64,000 bases of DNA from Corynebacterium glyciniphilum AJ 3170 (GTDB lineage Bacteria > Actinomycetota > Actinomycetes > Mycobacteriales > Mycobacteriaceae), in contig NZ_VDYZ01000010.1 of the NCBI RefSeq assembly GCF_007673095.1, forward strand, positions 62,001-126,000, written 5' to 3'. This document shows positions 42,605 to 51,263 of the stretch, one piece after another. The stretch's first letter is position 1. Each line of letters begins with the position of its first letter. Under the pieces are notes generated by a model. The model had not been told where the DNA came from, did no database searches, and saw nothing but the letters and a program-made list of their open reading frames with translations. A program made the translations under genes and the position numbers.

Positions 42605-43393
42605 TCATATCTGGCGCAGCGCGCCACCGTCGACGGACCACTCGGCACCGGTGACCTGTGCGGCACGCGGGGAAAGCAGATAACAGATCACCGTGGCGAC
42701 CTCGCCTGGTCGTCCGATCTTCCCGGTCGGCAGTCGACGCTCCTCGCGGATGAACCGTTCGATCGCCGTATCGGGGTCGGTGCCGAATCGTGTGGAGAGC
42801 TGGTCACCGAACCCACCGGGTGCGTCGAACAGCGCGGTCCGGGTGGGGCCGGGGGAGACCACGTTCGACCGGATTCCGGTGGGGCCGAACTCGATGGCCA
42901 GCGACTTCGACACCGACAGCACTGCAGCCTTGGAGGCGGCGTAGGCGGACATGGTCGGATCGGGCATCCGGGCGGCCTCACTACCCAGGTGGACGATGCT
43001 GCCGGCCGTGTTCGTGGTCCGCATCGCGGTAATGACGGCACGGGTGAGACGGACGAGCGCGACGACGTTCATGGCGAACGTCTCGTCCCACAGTGCGTCG
43101 TCGAGATCGGTGAACGAGTCGCGGGTGTCGAACAGGGCAGCGTTGTTCACCAGCCCGTCGATATGACCGTGGCGGTCGAGTGCGTGGTCGACCAGCCGGG
43201 TCGCTGATCCGGGGTCGGTGAGGTCAGCGGCCACGAAGTCGGCACCGGGTGGAAGGAGGTCGGATGAGGGACGGTGGCGGGCGACAGCGACGACGCGGGC
43301 ACCCTCCGTGACGAGTTCCTGGACGGTAGCCAGGCCGATGCCGCTGGTGGCTCCGGTGACGATGATGACGTGGCCATCAAGCTGCAGGTCCAT
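42605..43393 (-). CDS. Short-chain dehydrogenase/reductase
   Basis: A 262-aa SDR. TGATSGIG binds NAD(P), NNAA follows, and the catalytic YAASKAA is near residue 150, with SPGPTRT after it. It should oxidise or reduce a hydroxyl/keto group. First gene of the operon with the hydrolase, 41235 protein and LLM oxidoreductase. The upstream region has GGTTGCCTAGCAC, matching the MmyB-type operator. Confidence 0.87.
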   Translation of the reverse strand: MDLQLDGHVIIVTGATSGIGLATVQELVTEGARVVAVARHRPSSDLLPPGADFVAADLTDPGSATRLVDHALDRHGHIDGLVNNAALFDTRDSFTDLDDALWDETFAMNVVALVRLTRAVITAMRTTNTAGSIVHLGSEAARMPDPTMSAYAASKAAVLSVSKSLAIEFGPTGIRSNVVSPGPTRTALFDAPGGFGDQLSTRFGTDPDTAIERFIREERRLPTGKIGRPGEVATVICYLLSPRAAQVTGAEWSVDGGALRQI

Positions 43394-43473
43394 GATCTTC
43401 TCCTGTGTGGGGGCATGTACGTGTGGTCATGCCCCCACACTCGTTCGTTCTGCGAGAGGTAGCCAGAACCCCC

Positions 43474-43486
43474 GGTTGCCTAGCAC
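43474..43486. promoter_or_regulatory. Second copy of the MmyB-type operator half
   Basis: GGTTGCCTAGCAC is identical to 39248-39260. The right half is degenerate (CGGTAGGGACAGGTAAC). It lies 81 nt upstream of the SDR gene and is the shared signature with the MFS/regulator promoter. Confidence 0.65.
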
Positions 43487-43673
43487 CGGTAGGGACAGGT
43501 AACAGCTGCCGCGTGCAGGGCCCCTTTGGCGCAGTCACCAGGATTGCGCAACATATCGTAAAATCGTAATGTGGCAATGTGGCCGACAATCGGTCACTAC
43601 TTGATCTCGGGGTCTGACGGCGCTGCCGTTATCGTCCGTGCCTGGTATCAGACACGATAGGACAGAGGAAAAG

Positions 43674-44628
43674 ATGTCTACCAGAAACAAGCCGCTCATC
43701 GTTGTCGCAGGTGCGACCAGTAAACAGGGCAGGAGCGTGGTTACCTCCTTACTGGACAGTGGACGGTTCCGGGTCCGGGCACTGACACGAAACACGGATT
43801 CTCCGCAAGCTCAGAAATTGGCGCACCTCGGAGCGGAGATCGTCACCGTTCCGCTCGAGTTGGGGCATCAACACGAGTTCGTGCAGGCTTTCCAGTCGGC
43901 CGACGGCGCGTTCCTCATGACACCTCCGATAGCGCCGCCCTCGACGGCGGAGTTTCCGCTGGGATCCCAACTCGCCGACGCCGCGGTAGAAGCAGGGGTA
44001 GGACATATCGTCTTCAGTGCGCTCGAGAACGTTCAGGAGCGATCGGCTGGGACCAAGTATGCTCCGCATTTCACCGACAAGGCGTTCATTGCCGAGCACA
44101 TCCGAGGGTTACCTGTCGATCACGCCATCATCATGCTGTCGTTCTTCTACACCAACGCGCTGGAATACTATGTCCCGCGCGTTGAGGGCGACAGAGTGCT
44201 AATGCCGTTCTATCTTCCTGAAGACTTCCGCGCACCGTTCGTCGACCCGACCACCGCGACTGGTCCGGCAGTGCTTGAGATATTCTCCGATCCCGGGACG
44301 TACCGTGGTGCCTGCCTTCCTGTGGTCGGCGAGGAAATCTCGCCACGCGACATGGTCGAGACCTTTTCTCGCGTCACGGGGGCTCAAGGCCGAGTACCGG
44401 GACGCCTACTCCAGGGAGGAACTACTGAAGTTTTTCCCTGCGCTCGGTGACAATCCTCTTGAAGTCGATGAGATTCTTGGTATGGCCGAATATGCAGTCG
44501 AGTTCGGGTACTACCGGGAGGACCGTGACTTGCAGTGGAGTCGGGGACTCGGCACTGGTCCGCTGAGTTGGGAGCAGTTCCTGCGCGCGACTGATTGGCG
44601 CGGTGGCCGGATGTCCTTCGGGAGTTGA
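43674..44628 (+). pseudogene. NmrA-like NAD(P)-binding protein, frameshifted
   Basis: MSTRNKPLIVVAGATSKQGRSVVTSL (GATSKQG is the NAD(P) loop) runs to METFSRVTG, then changes frame. The continuation LKAEYRDAYSREELLKFFPALGD runs on to 44628 in another frame, and matches what would follow in a normal NmrA C-terminus. The switch is in a five-G run at 44378-44382; four Gs would give one ORF of about 317 aa. As written the protein ends at 44450 and loses about 80 residues. Sequencing error or true loss are both possible. Confidence 0.75.
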
Positions 44629-44658
44629 GCAGGACTGGCGATACCGCAGGAAGGGGGG

Positions 44659-45012
44659 TCAGGCTGTCTCGTCGTGTGGGGCAATGGCCTGGCTGATCTG
44701 TGCCAGGCGCTTCTCGTCACGCTTGTAGTGGGTCCACTTGCCCACGCGGGTGGAGTGCACGAGACCCCCGCGCTCGAGGGTTGCCATGTAGGACGACACG
44801 GTAGACTGCGCCAGACCGCTTTTTGCCTGGATGTGGCTGACGCAGGCGCCGACCTCGTTACGGTCGGCGATGGGTTCGTAGTCGGCGAACTCGGTGTCCG
44901 GGTCACGCAGCCAGTCCATGATCTGCAGGCGGACCGGGTTGGCCAGCGCCTTCAGTGCTGTGAGCAGAGCCTCGGCGGACAGGGGTTCAGCCTCTTCGGC
45001 ATCTGCAGCCAT
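44659..45012 (-). CDS. ArsR family transcriptional regulator
   Basis: A 117-aa protein, MAADAEEAEPLSAEALLTAL, with the ArsR HTH ALANPVRLQIMDWLRD, then GACVSHIQAKSGLAQSTVSSYMATLERGGLVHSTRVGKWTHYKRD. One Cys (GACVSHI) could take part in ligand sensing, but the metal-binding CXC pattern is absent. Converges on the NmrA-like gene; upstream is the SMR operon. TATGTCGA/TCGACCGATA near 45050 is a weak possible operator. Confidence 0.84.
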   Translation of the reverse strand: MAADAEEAEPLSAEALLTALKALANPVRLQIMDWLRDPDTEFADYEPIADRNEVGACVSHIQAKSGLAQSTVSSYMATLERGGLVHSTRVGKWTHYKRDEKRLAQISQAIAPHDETA

Positions 45013-45127
45013 TTGCGTCTCCTCCTATGCGTCGAAACCCGATATGTCGATCTGTCGACCGATAGTAGCAGCGACGATACACGGGGCTCCACCGAGGCCC
45101 CTGGTGGACAGACGGGTTTCGGCCTGG

Positions 45128-45529
45128 TCACGCTGCTGTCGGGGTCCTGGCTTCGAGCGCCGGGCTGTCGGCCAGCTTCAGCCAGACGACGCCGGCGATG
45201 ATGACCGCCAGCCACAATGCCTTGACCAGTGTCAGGGTCTCGTCGAAGAACACCGGACCGAGGACGGCGGCGCCGACGGCACCGATGCCGGCCCACACGG
45301 CATAGCCGATACCGACGTCGATCCGTTTGAGGGCGATGCTGAGGAAGAACAACGTGAACAGGAAAAACACCACGGCGATGATCGACCAGAGCGGGTCAGT
45401 GAACCCGGCGCTGCCGTTGACGCTGAGGGCGTAGCCGACCTCGAAACCGCCGGCGATGAGCAGGGCGATCCAGCCGCTGCCCTTACCCTCGGTCCGGGTG
45501 GGGCTGTCAGGTGAGGTTGTCGTTGTCAT
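45128..45529 (-). CDS. SMR family transporter, subunit 2
   Basis: A 133-aa protein, with four helices after an N-terminal tail (MTTTTSPDSPTRTEGKGSG). IALLIAGGFEVGYALSVN carries the essential Glu of the SMR proton/drug site, and GYAVWAGIGAVGAAVLG is the second signature. Probably pairs with the SMR gene upstream to form a heterodimeric pump, as seen for EbrAB and YkkCD. Confidence 0.86.
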   Translation of the reverse strand: MTTTTSPDSPTRTEGKGSGWIALLIAGGFEVGYALSVNGSAGFTDPLWSIIAVVFFLFTLFFLSIALKRIDVGIGYAVWAGIGAVGAAVLGPVFFDETLTLVKALWLAVIIAGVVWLKLADSPALEARTPTAA

Positions 45530-45561
45530 GGGGATGTCCTTTCGGGGAAGTTGTGGGTGCT

Positions 45562-45882
45562 TCAGGCTGTGCCGGCGAGGTTGAGTCCGATGACGCCACC
45601 GATGACGACAGCGATACCCAGGAGCTTTCTCCAGGTGAGTTTCTGTGCCAGGAATAGTGCGCCGACGATGACGATGCCGACGCCTGCCAGTGACGTCCAG
45701 AGTGCGTATCCGACACCGACATCGAACGTCAGCAGGGCGAGGCTGAGGAAGAAGGTCGCAATGGCACCGGAGACGAGAGTGGAGATCGTCCACCAGAGGT
45801 TCTTGAAGCCGTCGGCTTTTCCTGCCGAGATGCCGACAGCGACTTCGAAGATGACCGCAATGCCGAGGTAGAGCCAGTTCAT
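45562..45882 (-). CDS. SMR family transporter, subunit 1
   Basis: A 106-aa protein with four helices; MNWLYLGIAVIFEVAVGISA contains the central Glu, and GYALWTSLAGVGIVIVGALF is the second motif. Its start overlaps the deaminase stop by ATGA, so it belongs to the DsbA-deaminase operon. SMR pumps expel quaternary ammonium compounds or guanidinium; which applies is undecided. Confidence 0.87.
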   Translation of the reverse strand: MNWLYLGIAVIFEVAVGISAGKADGFKNLWWTISTLVSGAIATFFLSLALLTFDVGVGYALWTSLAGVGIVIVGALFLAQKLTWRKLLGIAVVIGGVIGLNLAGTA

Positions 45883-46382
45883 GATGATGTTCCTTTCGGT
45901 TCGGGGGAATGCTGCAGTGTCAGGTAGCGGGTGAAGGGCTCGCCGCCGCGCGGGACCGGGAGGTGACGGTAGAGGCGGTCACGTGTCGTGTCGGTGACGC
46001 CGAAAGCCCGGTAGCTCGCGCGGTAGTCGAAGCCGAATTCGGCGACGTCATCGCGGTCGACGGCGACATGGATCCGGGTGACGCCATGGTCGAGCGCGTA
46101 CCGGTAACACAGCCCACACGGCTCGCCGGTGGCCAAGAGGATGTGACCGTCGAGGGAGTCGAGATTGTGGCGGGTCAGTGCGTCGCGCATGGCGACGATC
46201 TCGGCGTGTGCCGTCTGGTCGCCGGACTCTGCGACCCGGTTCGCGCCGAACCCGGATGCAGGCTCGCCGGCGGGGTTGACCAGCACACCGATGAACGGGA
46301 GGCCGCCTGCCTCGACGTGAGCGGTGCAGGTGTCGACCGCCTGCGCCATGAGGTCGGTCAGGTTTCGGGTGTCGGTGTTCAT
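45879..46382 (-). CDS. CMP/dCMP-type nucleoside deaminase family protein
   Basis: A 167-aa protein with the zinc motifs TAHAEIVAMRDAL (HAE, near residue 60) and GEPCGLCYRYAL (PCXXC, near 89) of the cytidine/guanine-deaminase superfamily. Substrate unknown; the fold includes guanine, tRNA-adenosine and small guanidino-type deaminases. Overlaps both the DsbA and SMR genes by ATGA. Confidence 0.83.
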   Translation of the reverse strand: MNTDTRNLTDLMAQAVDTCTAHVEAGGLPFIGVLVNPAGEPASGFGANRVAESGDQTAHAEIVAMRDALTRHNLDSLDGHILLATGEPCGLCYRYALDHGVTRIHVAVDRDDVAEFGFDYRASYRAFGVTDTTRDRLYRHLPVPRGGEPFTRYLTLQHSPEPKGTSS

Positions 46383-46972
46383 GACTGCACCTCGTCGACG
46401 ACTTTCTTCAACCGGGAGGCAGACGGAACTCCGCGCAGGACGGTCCCGTCGACCACGATGCCGGGGACCGCTTCGATGCCGACGGTGTTCACTGCGTAGT
46501 CCTGGGCGGCGCGTTGCCGGTCGCGGCGCGCCTCACTCTGCAGTGCTTCTTCAACCTCTGCCCGGTCAAGTCCGACGGAGGTGGCGATGTCAATGATGAC
46601 GTCGTCGACGCCGATGTTGCGGTCCTGCTGGAAGAATGCGGCGAACATCGCCTCCGAGTACGCCTCAGCCTTGCCCTGTTCGTGGGCAAGTTGCAGGACC
46701 ATGAACGCTTTCTCCGTGCGGGGTTGAGGTGAGACGGACGGTAGTGTGACCGGTATCCCGACGCGCCGGGACATCGGGTAGACCGATTGTTCCCACACCC
46801 GCGGCAGGTAGTCGTCCTCTGGCCGGAGCGTTGGTACCGGGGTGGGACGCAGTTCGAAGGGGTGGATCGTCACTTCCACGTCGCGATCGCGTTTGAGTTC
46901 GTTGATGGCCGGCTCCACGAGGAAGCAGAAGGGGCAGACGTAGTCGACGAATACGTCGATGGTGGTCGGCAT
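46379..46972 (-). CDS. DsbA family (FrnE-like) oxidoreductase
   Basis: A 197-aa protein starting MPTTIDVFVDYVCPFCFLVE. The active site is CPFC at about residues 13-16. The cis-Pro is in GIEAVPGIVVDG. No signal peptide, so it acts in the cytosol, like FrnE, as a thiol or polyketide-linked oxidoreductase. First gene of the operon with the deaminase and two SMR genes. The promoter carries the MarR-type half TGTGTGTACATGCACCTA. Confidence 0.86.
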   Translation of the reverse strand: MPTTIDVFVDYVCPFCFLVEPAINELKRDRDVEVTIHPFELRPTPVPTLRPEDDYLPRVWEQSVYPMSRRVGIPVTLPSVSPQPRTEKAFMVLQLAHEQGKAEAYSEAMFAAFFQQDRNIGVDDVIIDIATSVGLDRAEVEEALQSEARRDRQRAAQDYAVNTVGIEAVPGIVVDGTVLRGVPSASRLKKVVDEVQS

Positions 46973-46993
46973 GGAGATCATCCTCTCTTTAAT

Positions 46994-47011
46994 TGTGTGT
47001 ACATGCACCTA
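46994..47011. promoter_or_regulatory. Probable MarR operator, DsbA side
   Basis: TGTGTGTACATGCACCTA matches 47516-47533 in 16 or more positions (TGTGTGTGCATGCACCTA). Around 20 nt upstream of the DsbA gene start. Confidence 0.7.
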
Positions 47012-47047
47012 TATGGGTAAAAAAATAGGGCCGAGATGTTGCAGGCG

Positions 47048-47494
47048 TCAGGGTGTGAGCAGCGCGTTCACCTCCGCGAGTGACGAGGCGACGGAGTTGA
47101 CCTCCAGATGGGGGAAGTGTTTCTTCGGTTCGCTCAGCAGGTCCTGCATTCGCGCCGCGAATGGTTCGCGGACCTCGGACAGCAGTGTTTCCCCCGGCTG
47201 GTCGATCACGGCGTATACGCCGCGTCCGTCGTCCTGGCACACATCACGTCGGGCATGTCCCTTGGCTTCAAGTCGGCTGACCAGGCGGGTCGTCGACGTC
47301 GAGGTGAGGCCGACACTCTGCGCGAGAACCGCGATCCGTAACTCCTTGTCCGGCGACTGACTCAGGTGCGTCAGGGCGCGGTATTCTGTCAGGCCGAGAC
47401 GGTAGTTGTCGCCGAGCCACTTGTCGAGGCTGGCGTCCACGGCGGAGGCAAACGCCGCGACCTGCGACCACGCTTCGCTGATATTGCCCGGCAC
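47048..47494 (-). CDS. MarR family transcriptional regulator
   Basis: About 148 aa from the GTG at 47494; MHAHTLRRSEINV from the ATG at 47530 is an alternative but overlaps its own operator. Winged HTH: YRALTHLSQSPDKELRIAVLAQSVGLTSTSTTRLVSRLEAKG, wing RRDVCQDDGRGVYAVI. One Cys in the wing region could be redox active. Upstream of the DsbA operon on the same strand, and both promoters carry TGTGTGT(A/G)CATGCACCTA, so it probably represses the operon and itself. Confidence 0.85.
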   Translation of the reverse strand: MPGNISEAWSQVAAFASAVDASLDKWLGDNYRLGLTEYRALTHLSQSPDKELRIAVLAQSVGLTSTSTTRLVSRLEAKGHARRDVCQDDGRGVYAVIDQPGETLLSEVREPFAARMQDLLSEPKKHFPHLEVNSVASSLAEVNALLTP

Positions 47495-47515
47495 GTTGAT
47501 CTCCGATCTTCTAAG

Positions 47516-47533
47516 TGTGTGTGCATGCACCTA
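47516..47533. promoter_or_regulatory. Probable MarR operator, marR side
   Basis: TGTGTGCATGCACCTA with the palindrome GTGCATGCAC at its core. Lies directly upstream of the marR start and matches the DsbA promoter site. Confidence 0.7.
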
Positions 47534-47556
47534 CTTTAGTTCATGTCGCCGCGTTG

Positions 47557-48231
47557 TCAACCTCCGTGGCTGGTTGACAGTGGAGCGAGGAAGTTGTTGA
47601 GCGCCGCGGAGAACCGCTCCGGTGCCTGGATATTCGACTGATGTCCGGCTCCGCCGATGATCTGCAGCGTCGCACCCGGGATATTCGTTGCCAACTGGCG
47701 CGCCGCAGGGCGGTTTGCGGGATCCCAGGCACCACAGAGCACGAGAGTCGGTACGGTGATCGTCGGAAGCTCGTCGGAGAAGTCAGTCGCTGCGACTGTG
47801 CGGAGGACGTCAAGCATCTGGGCTTTGGACGCGTTCTCCGATGAGACGAGCTTTTCGGGAAGTACCCGCATGATGGCGTTCTGAATTGCCATGGGGATCC
47901 GCGGAGGCTTTACCTGGCCAGCGGCCATGGTGAGTGAGCGGACGCGATCCGGCCGGTCCGCGGCGATGCGAAAGGCGACCATGGCTCCGAGAGAGAGTCC
48001 GCAGAGATGTGCGCTGTCGATTCCGCGGCGGTCGAGCAGCGAGAGGACATCCGCCGCAGCAACGTCGAGACTGAACCCGGTAGAAGGCGCTGCTGCTGTG
48101 AGGCCAGGGATGTTGACTGCGATGCCGCTGAAACCCTGAGGTAGTGAGACTATCTGGTGGGACCAGGCATCCGGTGATTCTCCGAGTCCGTGGATGAAAA
48201 CTACGACCTGATCGGTGTCCATGATTTCCAT
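47557..48231 (-). CDS. Alpha/beta hydrolase
   Basis: A 224-aa protein starting MEIMDTDQVVVFIHGLGES. HGLG is the oxyanion segment, the nucleophile elbow is CGLSLGAM near residue 95, the Asp is in LCGAWDPANR, and the His in GGAGHQSN. A complete triad. Substrate unknown. The frame before 48231 is not used. Not obviously linked to the divergent-region MarR, though it is just upstream on the same strand. Confidence 0.83.
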   Translation of the reverse strand: MEIMDTDQVVVFIHGLGESPDAWSHQIVSLPQGFSGIAVNIPGLTAAAPSTGFSLDVAAADVLSLLDRRGIDSAHLCGLSLGAMVAFRIAADRPDRVRSLTMAAGQVKPPRIPMAIQNAIMRVLPEKLVSSENASKAQMLDVLRTVAATDFSDELPTITVPTLVLCGAWDPANRPAARQLATNIPGATLQIIGGAGHQSNIQAPERFSAALNNFLAPLSTSHGG

Positions 48232-48317
48232 CCTGCCAGGATTTGTCTGGAGCATGACCGAGCCGACCACCTGTGAACTCACGTCGTCACCTCAACCCTT
48301 CCGAACAGGTGGTCCTG

Positions 48318-48722
48318 TCAGGACCCGAATAAGCGATCCCACACCTGGTCGAGGGCATCCTGGAACCACGGGTCGGAGACCGTTGGGCCAGCGACGATCA
48401 CATGCCAGAAGGTGGCGACACCGCCGAGGGCCGCAAACAGGAGGACCGAGAGAACCAGGCCAGTGACGGCTAGACCCGTGTCGTGCGTCGCCCGACGCAG
48501 CCCGACACTCGCGAGGATGATTCCTATCCCCGCGAAGACTGCTGGAAGGAAGCCGAGAATGGGGAGGGGGAGGGACACCGGTGCGGAAACGACCGCGGCC
48601 GCGCAGAGGATGAGTGAGGCGATGCCCTGCCTGGTGGCGGACTTCTCCGAGGTCGCACGCCCGTCATGAGGCATCGGGTCGGTAGAGTCGGAGGGGCGTT
48701 GATAGGGGTTCGGAGCGGACAT
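48318..48722 (-). CDS. DUF4190-like small membrane protein
   Basis: A 134-aa protein with a polar Pro-rich N-terminus and three to four helices: GIASLILCAAAVVSAPVSLP, FLPAVFAGIGIILASVGL, LAVTGLVLSVLLFAALGGVA. Resembles DUF4190 domain proteins. It follows the ABC permease genes on the same strand and may be an accessory of that exporter, but the 48-nt gap and lack of overlap leave this open. Confidence 0.65.
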   Translation of the reverse strand: MSAPNPYQRPSDSTDPMPHDGRATSEKSATRQGIASLILCAAAVVSAPVSLPLPILGFLPAVFAGIGIILASVGLRRATHDTGLAVTGLVLSVLLFAALGGVATFWHVIVAGPTVSDPWFQDALDQVWDRLFGS

Positions 48723-48770
48723 ACTGTTCTCCTTGTCGTGAGGTCAGGCTCGATGGTGGTGTGGGTGCGA

Positions 48771-49520
48771 TCAGCCGCGGGTGTCCCGGCGTTCCAGGAT
48801 CGCGGTAGTCGCCGCGATCAGTGCGACCGTCAGCGCTGCTGAGGCGACCAGGACGGTGACGACGCCTCCGACGGTCACGGTGCCAGTGTCGGAGAACGTA
48901 CCGGTGCCAAGCTGGGTGGCGCGGGTCGCCAACCCGTAGGGCGAGATGACGGCAGGTGTGCCGATGACCATCAACGCGACGACGGAAACTCCGGTGCCGA
49001 CGAGTGCGACGGCAATGGGGGCGGCGAAGGACCGGGAGAGCATCGAAAAACTCGACTGCAGGACGGCCAACGGGACGACCGCGATGATGACCAGCAGTGT
49101 GGTCCACAGGTACTCGGCCGGGAGCATTCCGGGAAGATCGAAAGCAACTGCGCCGACAACGATGACGGCGCCGAGCATGATCAGCTGTATCAGAGCAGCC
49201 ATGCCTGCGACGACAGCAGACTTCGCGGCGACGATCGTCGCCGTCGGTGTCGGACCGGACATGAGTGCGTTCCAGTTGCTCCCGTGATGTTCGCTGCGCC
49301 AGACCAGAGAGGCGAGGACCGCGACACCGAGCGCCAGGGGGAACAAGCCGTGGAAACCGACGGACTGGAGCCAGACGGTGTGCCAGCCGTCCTCGGGTTG
49401 TTCACCGCGGGTGAGGTTGGTGGCGGCGCCGAGTACCGTAACCGCGATCGGCAGGAGCACGACGACGAGCCAGCTCAGGGAACGCTTGAGTTTGATCATT
49501 TCAACGCTGAGAGCGCGCAT
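48771..49520 (-). CDS. ABC-2-type permease (bacitracin/lantibiotic export), subunit 2
   Basis: A 249-aa protein with about six helices, MRALSVEMIKLKRSLSWLVV at the N-terminus, typical of NukE/BcrB-like and ABC2 permeases. The upstream sister gene ends 1 nt before it. Together with the ATPase at 50.3 kb it should form an exporter that removes cell-wall-active peptides from the membrane. Confidence 0.84.
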   Translation of the reverse strand: MRALSVEMIKLKRSLSWLVVVLLPIAVTVLGAATNLTRGEQPEDGWHTVWLQSVGFHGLFPLALGVAVLASLVWRSEHHGSNWNALMSGPTPTATIVAAKSAVVAGMAALIQLIMLGAVIVVGAVAFDLPGMLPAEYLWTTLLVIIAVVPLAVLQSSFSMLSRSFAAPIAVALVGTGVSVVALMVIGTPAVISPYGLATRATQLGTGTFSDTGTVTVGGVVTVLVASAALTVALIAATTAILERRDTRG

Positions 49521-49521
49521 G

Positions 49522-50271
49522 TCAGGCCTCCTGGCGGTCGAGTCTGCTGGTGAGAAGGATAAAAGCCGCCGTTGCGACGACGGCGAGGCCGACGAAGCCC
49601 GCGTAGGGGATGGGCACGGTGACCATCACGCCGTCCTGGAAATTCGCAGCCTCGGCAAGGGCGTAGTAGCCCCAGGGAGTGAAGTGGGCCAGGACGTCGG
49701 GAACGTTCCGGGAGAACAGCCCCAGGAGCGTGCCGAGGACGGCGAGTCCCAGTCCGATGAGCTGGTTCTCGACCTTTGCCGCGAGGAGGATGTGTAATGC
49801 CAGCAGCACGAGGTTGACCAGGAGGATGCAGACCGTGAAGCCTATCCAGTGGCCTACCGGAAGTGGTGAGGAGATCCCGACCAGGACCCGACCGGCCGCC
49901 GCTGCGCCCAGGCTCACCACCGCGGTGATCGCTGTGACAATTGAACCGAGTGAGAGGAATTTGGCGCGGCACACGGCTCCGGGAGCCAGCCCCGCTGTCG
50001 TCTGCAACAGCCACCCGTTGCCCCGGTGTTCGATGTCGGTCTGCCGTGAGGCGAGTACCGCCAGCAGCAATGGTGCGACCAGCGGCGTGCCCAGCGACAT
50101 CCCGGCGAGTAGCGAGTTCCAGGCGGTGGTGGTGTCCGGGTCGAAAGCAGGGTCGGACAGGAGGCCGACCATCGCCAGACCGAGCACGGTGATGACCATG
50201 ACTGCGGCGATCGTTCCGACCCGGAGGTGTCGCATCTTCGCGAACTCATTGACGACCGTGGTCCACATCAC
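49522..50271 (-). CDS. ABC-2-type permease (bacitracin/lantibiotic export), subunit 1
   Basis: A 249-aa paralogue of the next gene, MMWTTVVNEFAKMRHLRVGT, with six helices (VGTIAAVMVITVLGLAMVGLL, APLLLAVLASRQTDIEHRGN and so on). The ASRQTDIEHRGNGW stretch is the usual permease loop. The start overlaps the ATPase gene by ATGA at 50268-50271. Confidence 0.84.
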   Translation of the reverse strand: MMWTTVVNEFAKMRHLRVGTIAAVMVITVLGLAMVGLLSDPAFDPDTTTAWNSLLAGMSLGTPLVAPLLLAVLASRQTDIEHRGNGWLLQTTAGLAPGAVCRAKFLSLGSIVTAITAVVSLGAAAAGRVLVGISSPLPVGHWIGFTVCILLVNLVLLALHILLAAKVENQLIGLGLAVLGTLLGLFSRNVPDVLAHFTPWGYYALAEAANFQDGVMVTVPIPYAGFVGLAVVATAAFILLTSRLDRQEA

Positions 50272-51176
50272 AACCCACCGCCTGCGGTGAGGCTCATGAA
50301 CACGTCTTCGAGGGTCTGTTCGTCGCGGCGGATGCCGTAGACATCGATTGCCTCACTCACCAGTGCCGCAACGATCGCGGCGGTCTGCGGGTTATCAATG
50401 CCAGGAACAGCGACAGTATTGTCCTCGGTGAACCGGGCGTCGAACGACGCCAACAACCTGGTCGCCTCGCGAGGGTTTGAGCAGGTGATGATGACGTCTG
50501 GCGTGGTCGCAGCCATCAACTCAGAACGGGTCCCCTGGAAGATCATCCGGCCCTGGCTGAGAATACCGAGCATAGTGGCCGTCTTGTCGACTTCACCGAG
50601 CAGGTGGGATGACACAATGACGGTCACTCCGTCGTCGGCCAGACAACGTAACAGCCCACGTACTTCCTCAATACCCGCAGGATCGAGACCATTGGTCGGT
50701 TCATCGAGAATCAACAGGCGCGGCTGTCGAGCGAGAGCCATCGCGATGCCGAGACGTTGTTTCATGCCGAGGGAGAACTCCCGGACCTTCTTGTCCATCT
50801 GGTGCTCCATACGCACCACGTGCACGGCATGGTCGATCTGCTGGTCAGTTAACCCCAGGAGTCGTTGCACCAGCCGCATGTTCTCCGCCCCGGTGAGGTG
50901 GGCGTAGCCCGGAGGAGACTCGATGAGGGAGCCGATCCCGCCCAACAGTTGACGCCGGGTGGACCGGTTCATGGGCCGGCCCATGATCTGCACCTCACCA
51001 CTCGAGGGCTGGATCAGTGACAACAGCATCTTCATCGTCGTCGACTTCCCGGCGCCGTTCGGGCCCAGGAACCCGTACACGCACCCTTCGGGGACGCGCA
51101 GGTTCACATCCTCGACGACGGTGCGTTGCCCGTAGCGTTTGGTCAGGTTGCTCGTGGAGACGATGGGAGACGACAT
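50268..51176 (-). CDS. ABC transporter ATPase (BcrA/lantibiotic type)
   Basis: A 302-aa protein starting MSSPIVSTSNLTKRYGQRTV. Walker A GPNGAGKSTT, signature FSLGMKQRLG (a relaxed LSGGQ as in BcrA-type ATPases), Walker B LLILDEPTNGLDP, and H-loop VSSHLL are all present. It powers the two adjacent permeases. The start 51176 replaces the Arg-rich leader of the longer frame. Upstream is a two-component system with which it forms a peptide-sensing and detoxification module. Confidence 0.88.
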   Translation of the reverse strand: MSSPIVSTSNLTKRYGQRTVVEDVNLRVPEGCVYGFLGPNGAGKSTTMKMLLSLIQPSSGEVQIMGRPMNRSTRRQLLGGIGSLIESPPGYAHLTGAENMRLVQRLLGLTDQQIDHAVHVVRMEHQMDKKVREFSLGMKQRLGIAMALARQPRLLILDEPTNGLDPAGIEEVRGLLRCLADDGVTVIVSSHLLGEVDKTATMLGILSQGRMIFQGTRSELMAATTPDVIITCSNPREATRLLASFDARFTEDNTVAVPGIDNPQTAAIVAALVSEAIDVYGIRRDEQTLEDVFMSLTAGGGL

Positions 51177-51223
51177 GACCTCATCGTCGCGCCACCGCAA
51201 GAGAAAAACGTCTGCCTGCGGAC

Positions 51224-51250
51224 ATATCTTCGACGTACTACCTGAGATAT
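51224..51250. promoter_or_regulatory. Inverted repeat upstream of the ABC operon
   Basis: ATATCT (51224-51229) and AGATAT (51245-51250) are perfect inverted arms with a 15-nt spacer, between the response regulator end and the ATPase start. A likely site for the response regulator. Confidence 0.5.
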
Positions 51251-51263
51251 ACCCGGTGGCCAG

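Noticed and set aside
45028..45062. ArsR operator candidate near 45.05 kb
   Set aside because: Only the inner GTCGA halves match as an inverted repeat; too weak to list as a site.
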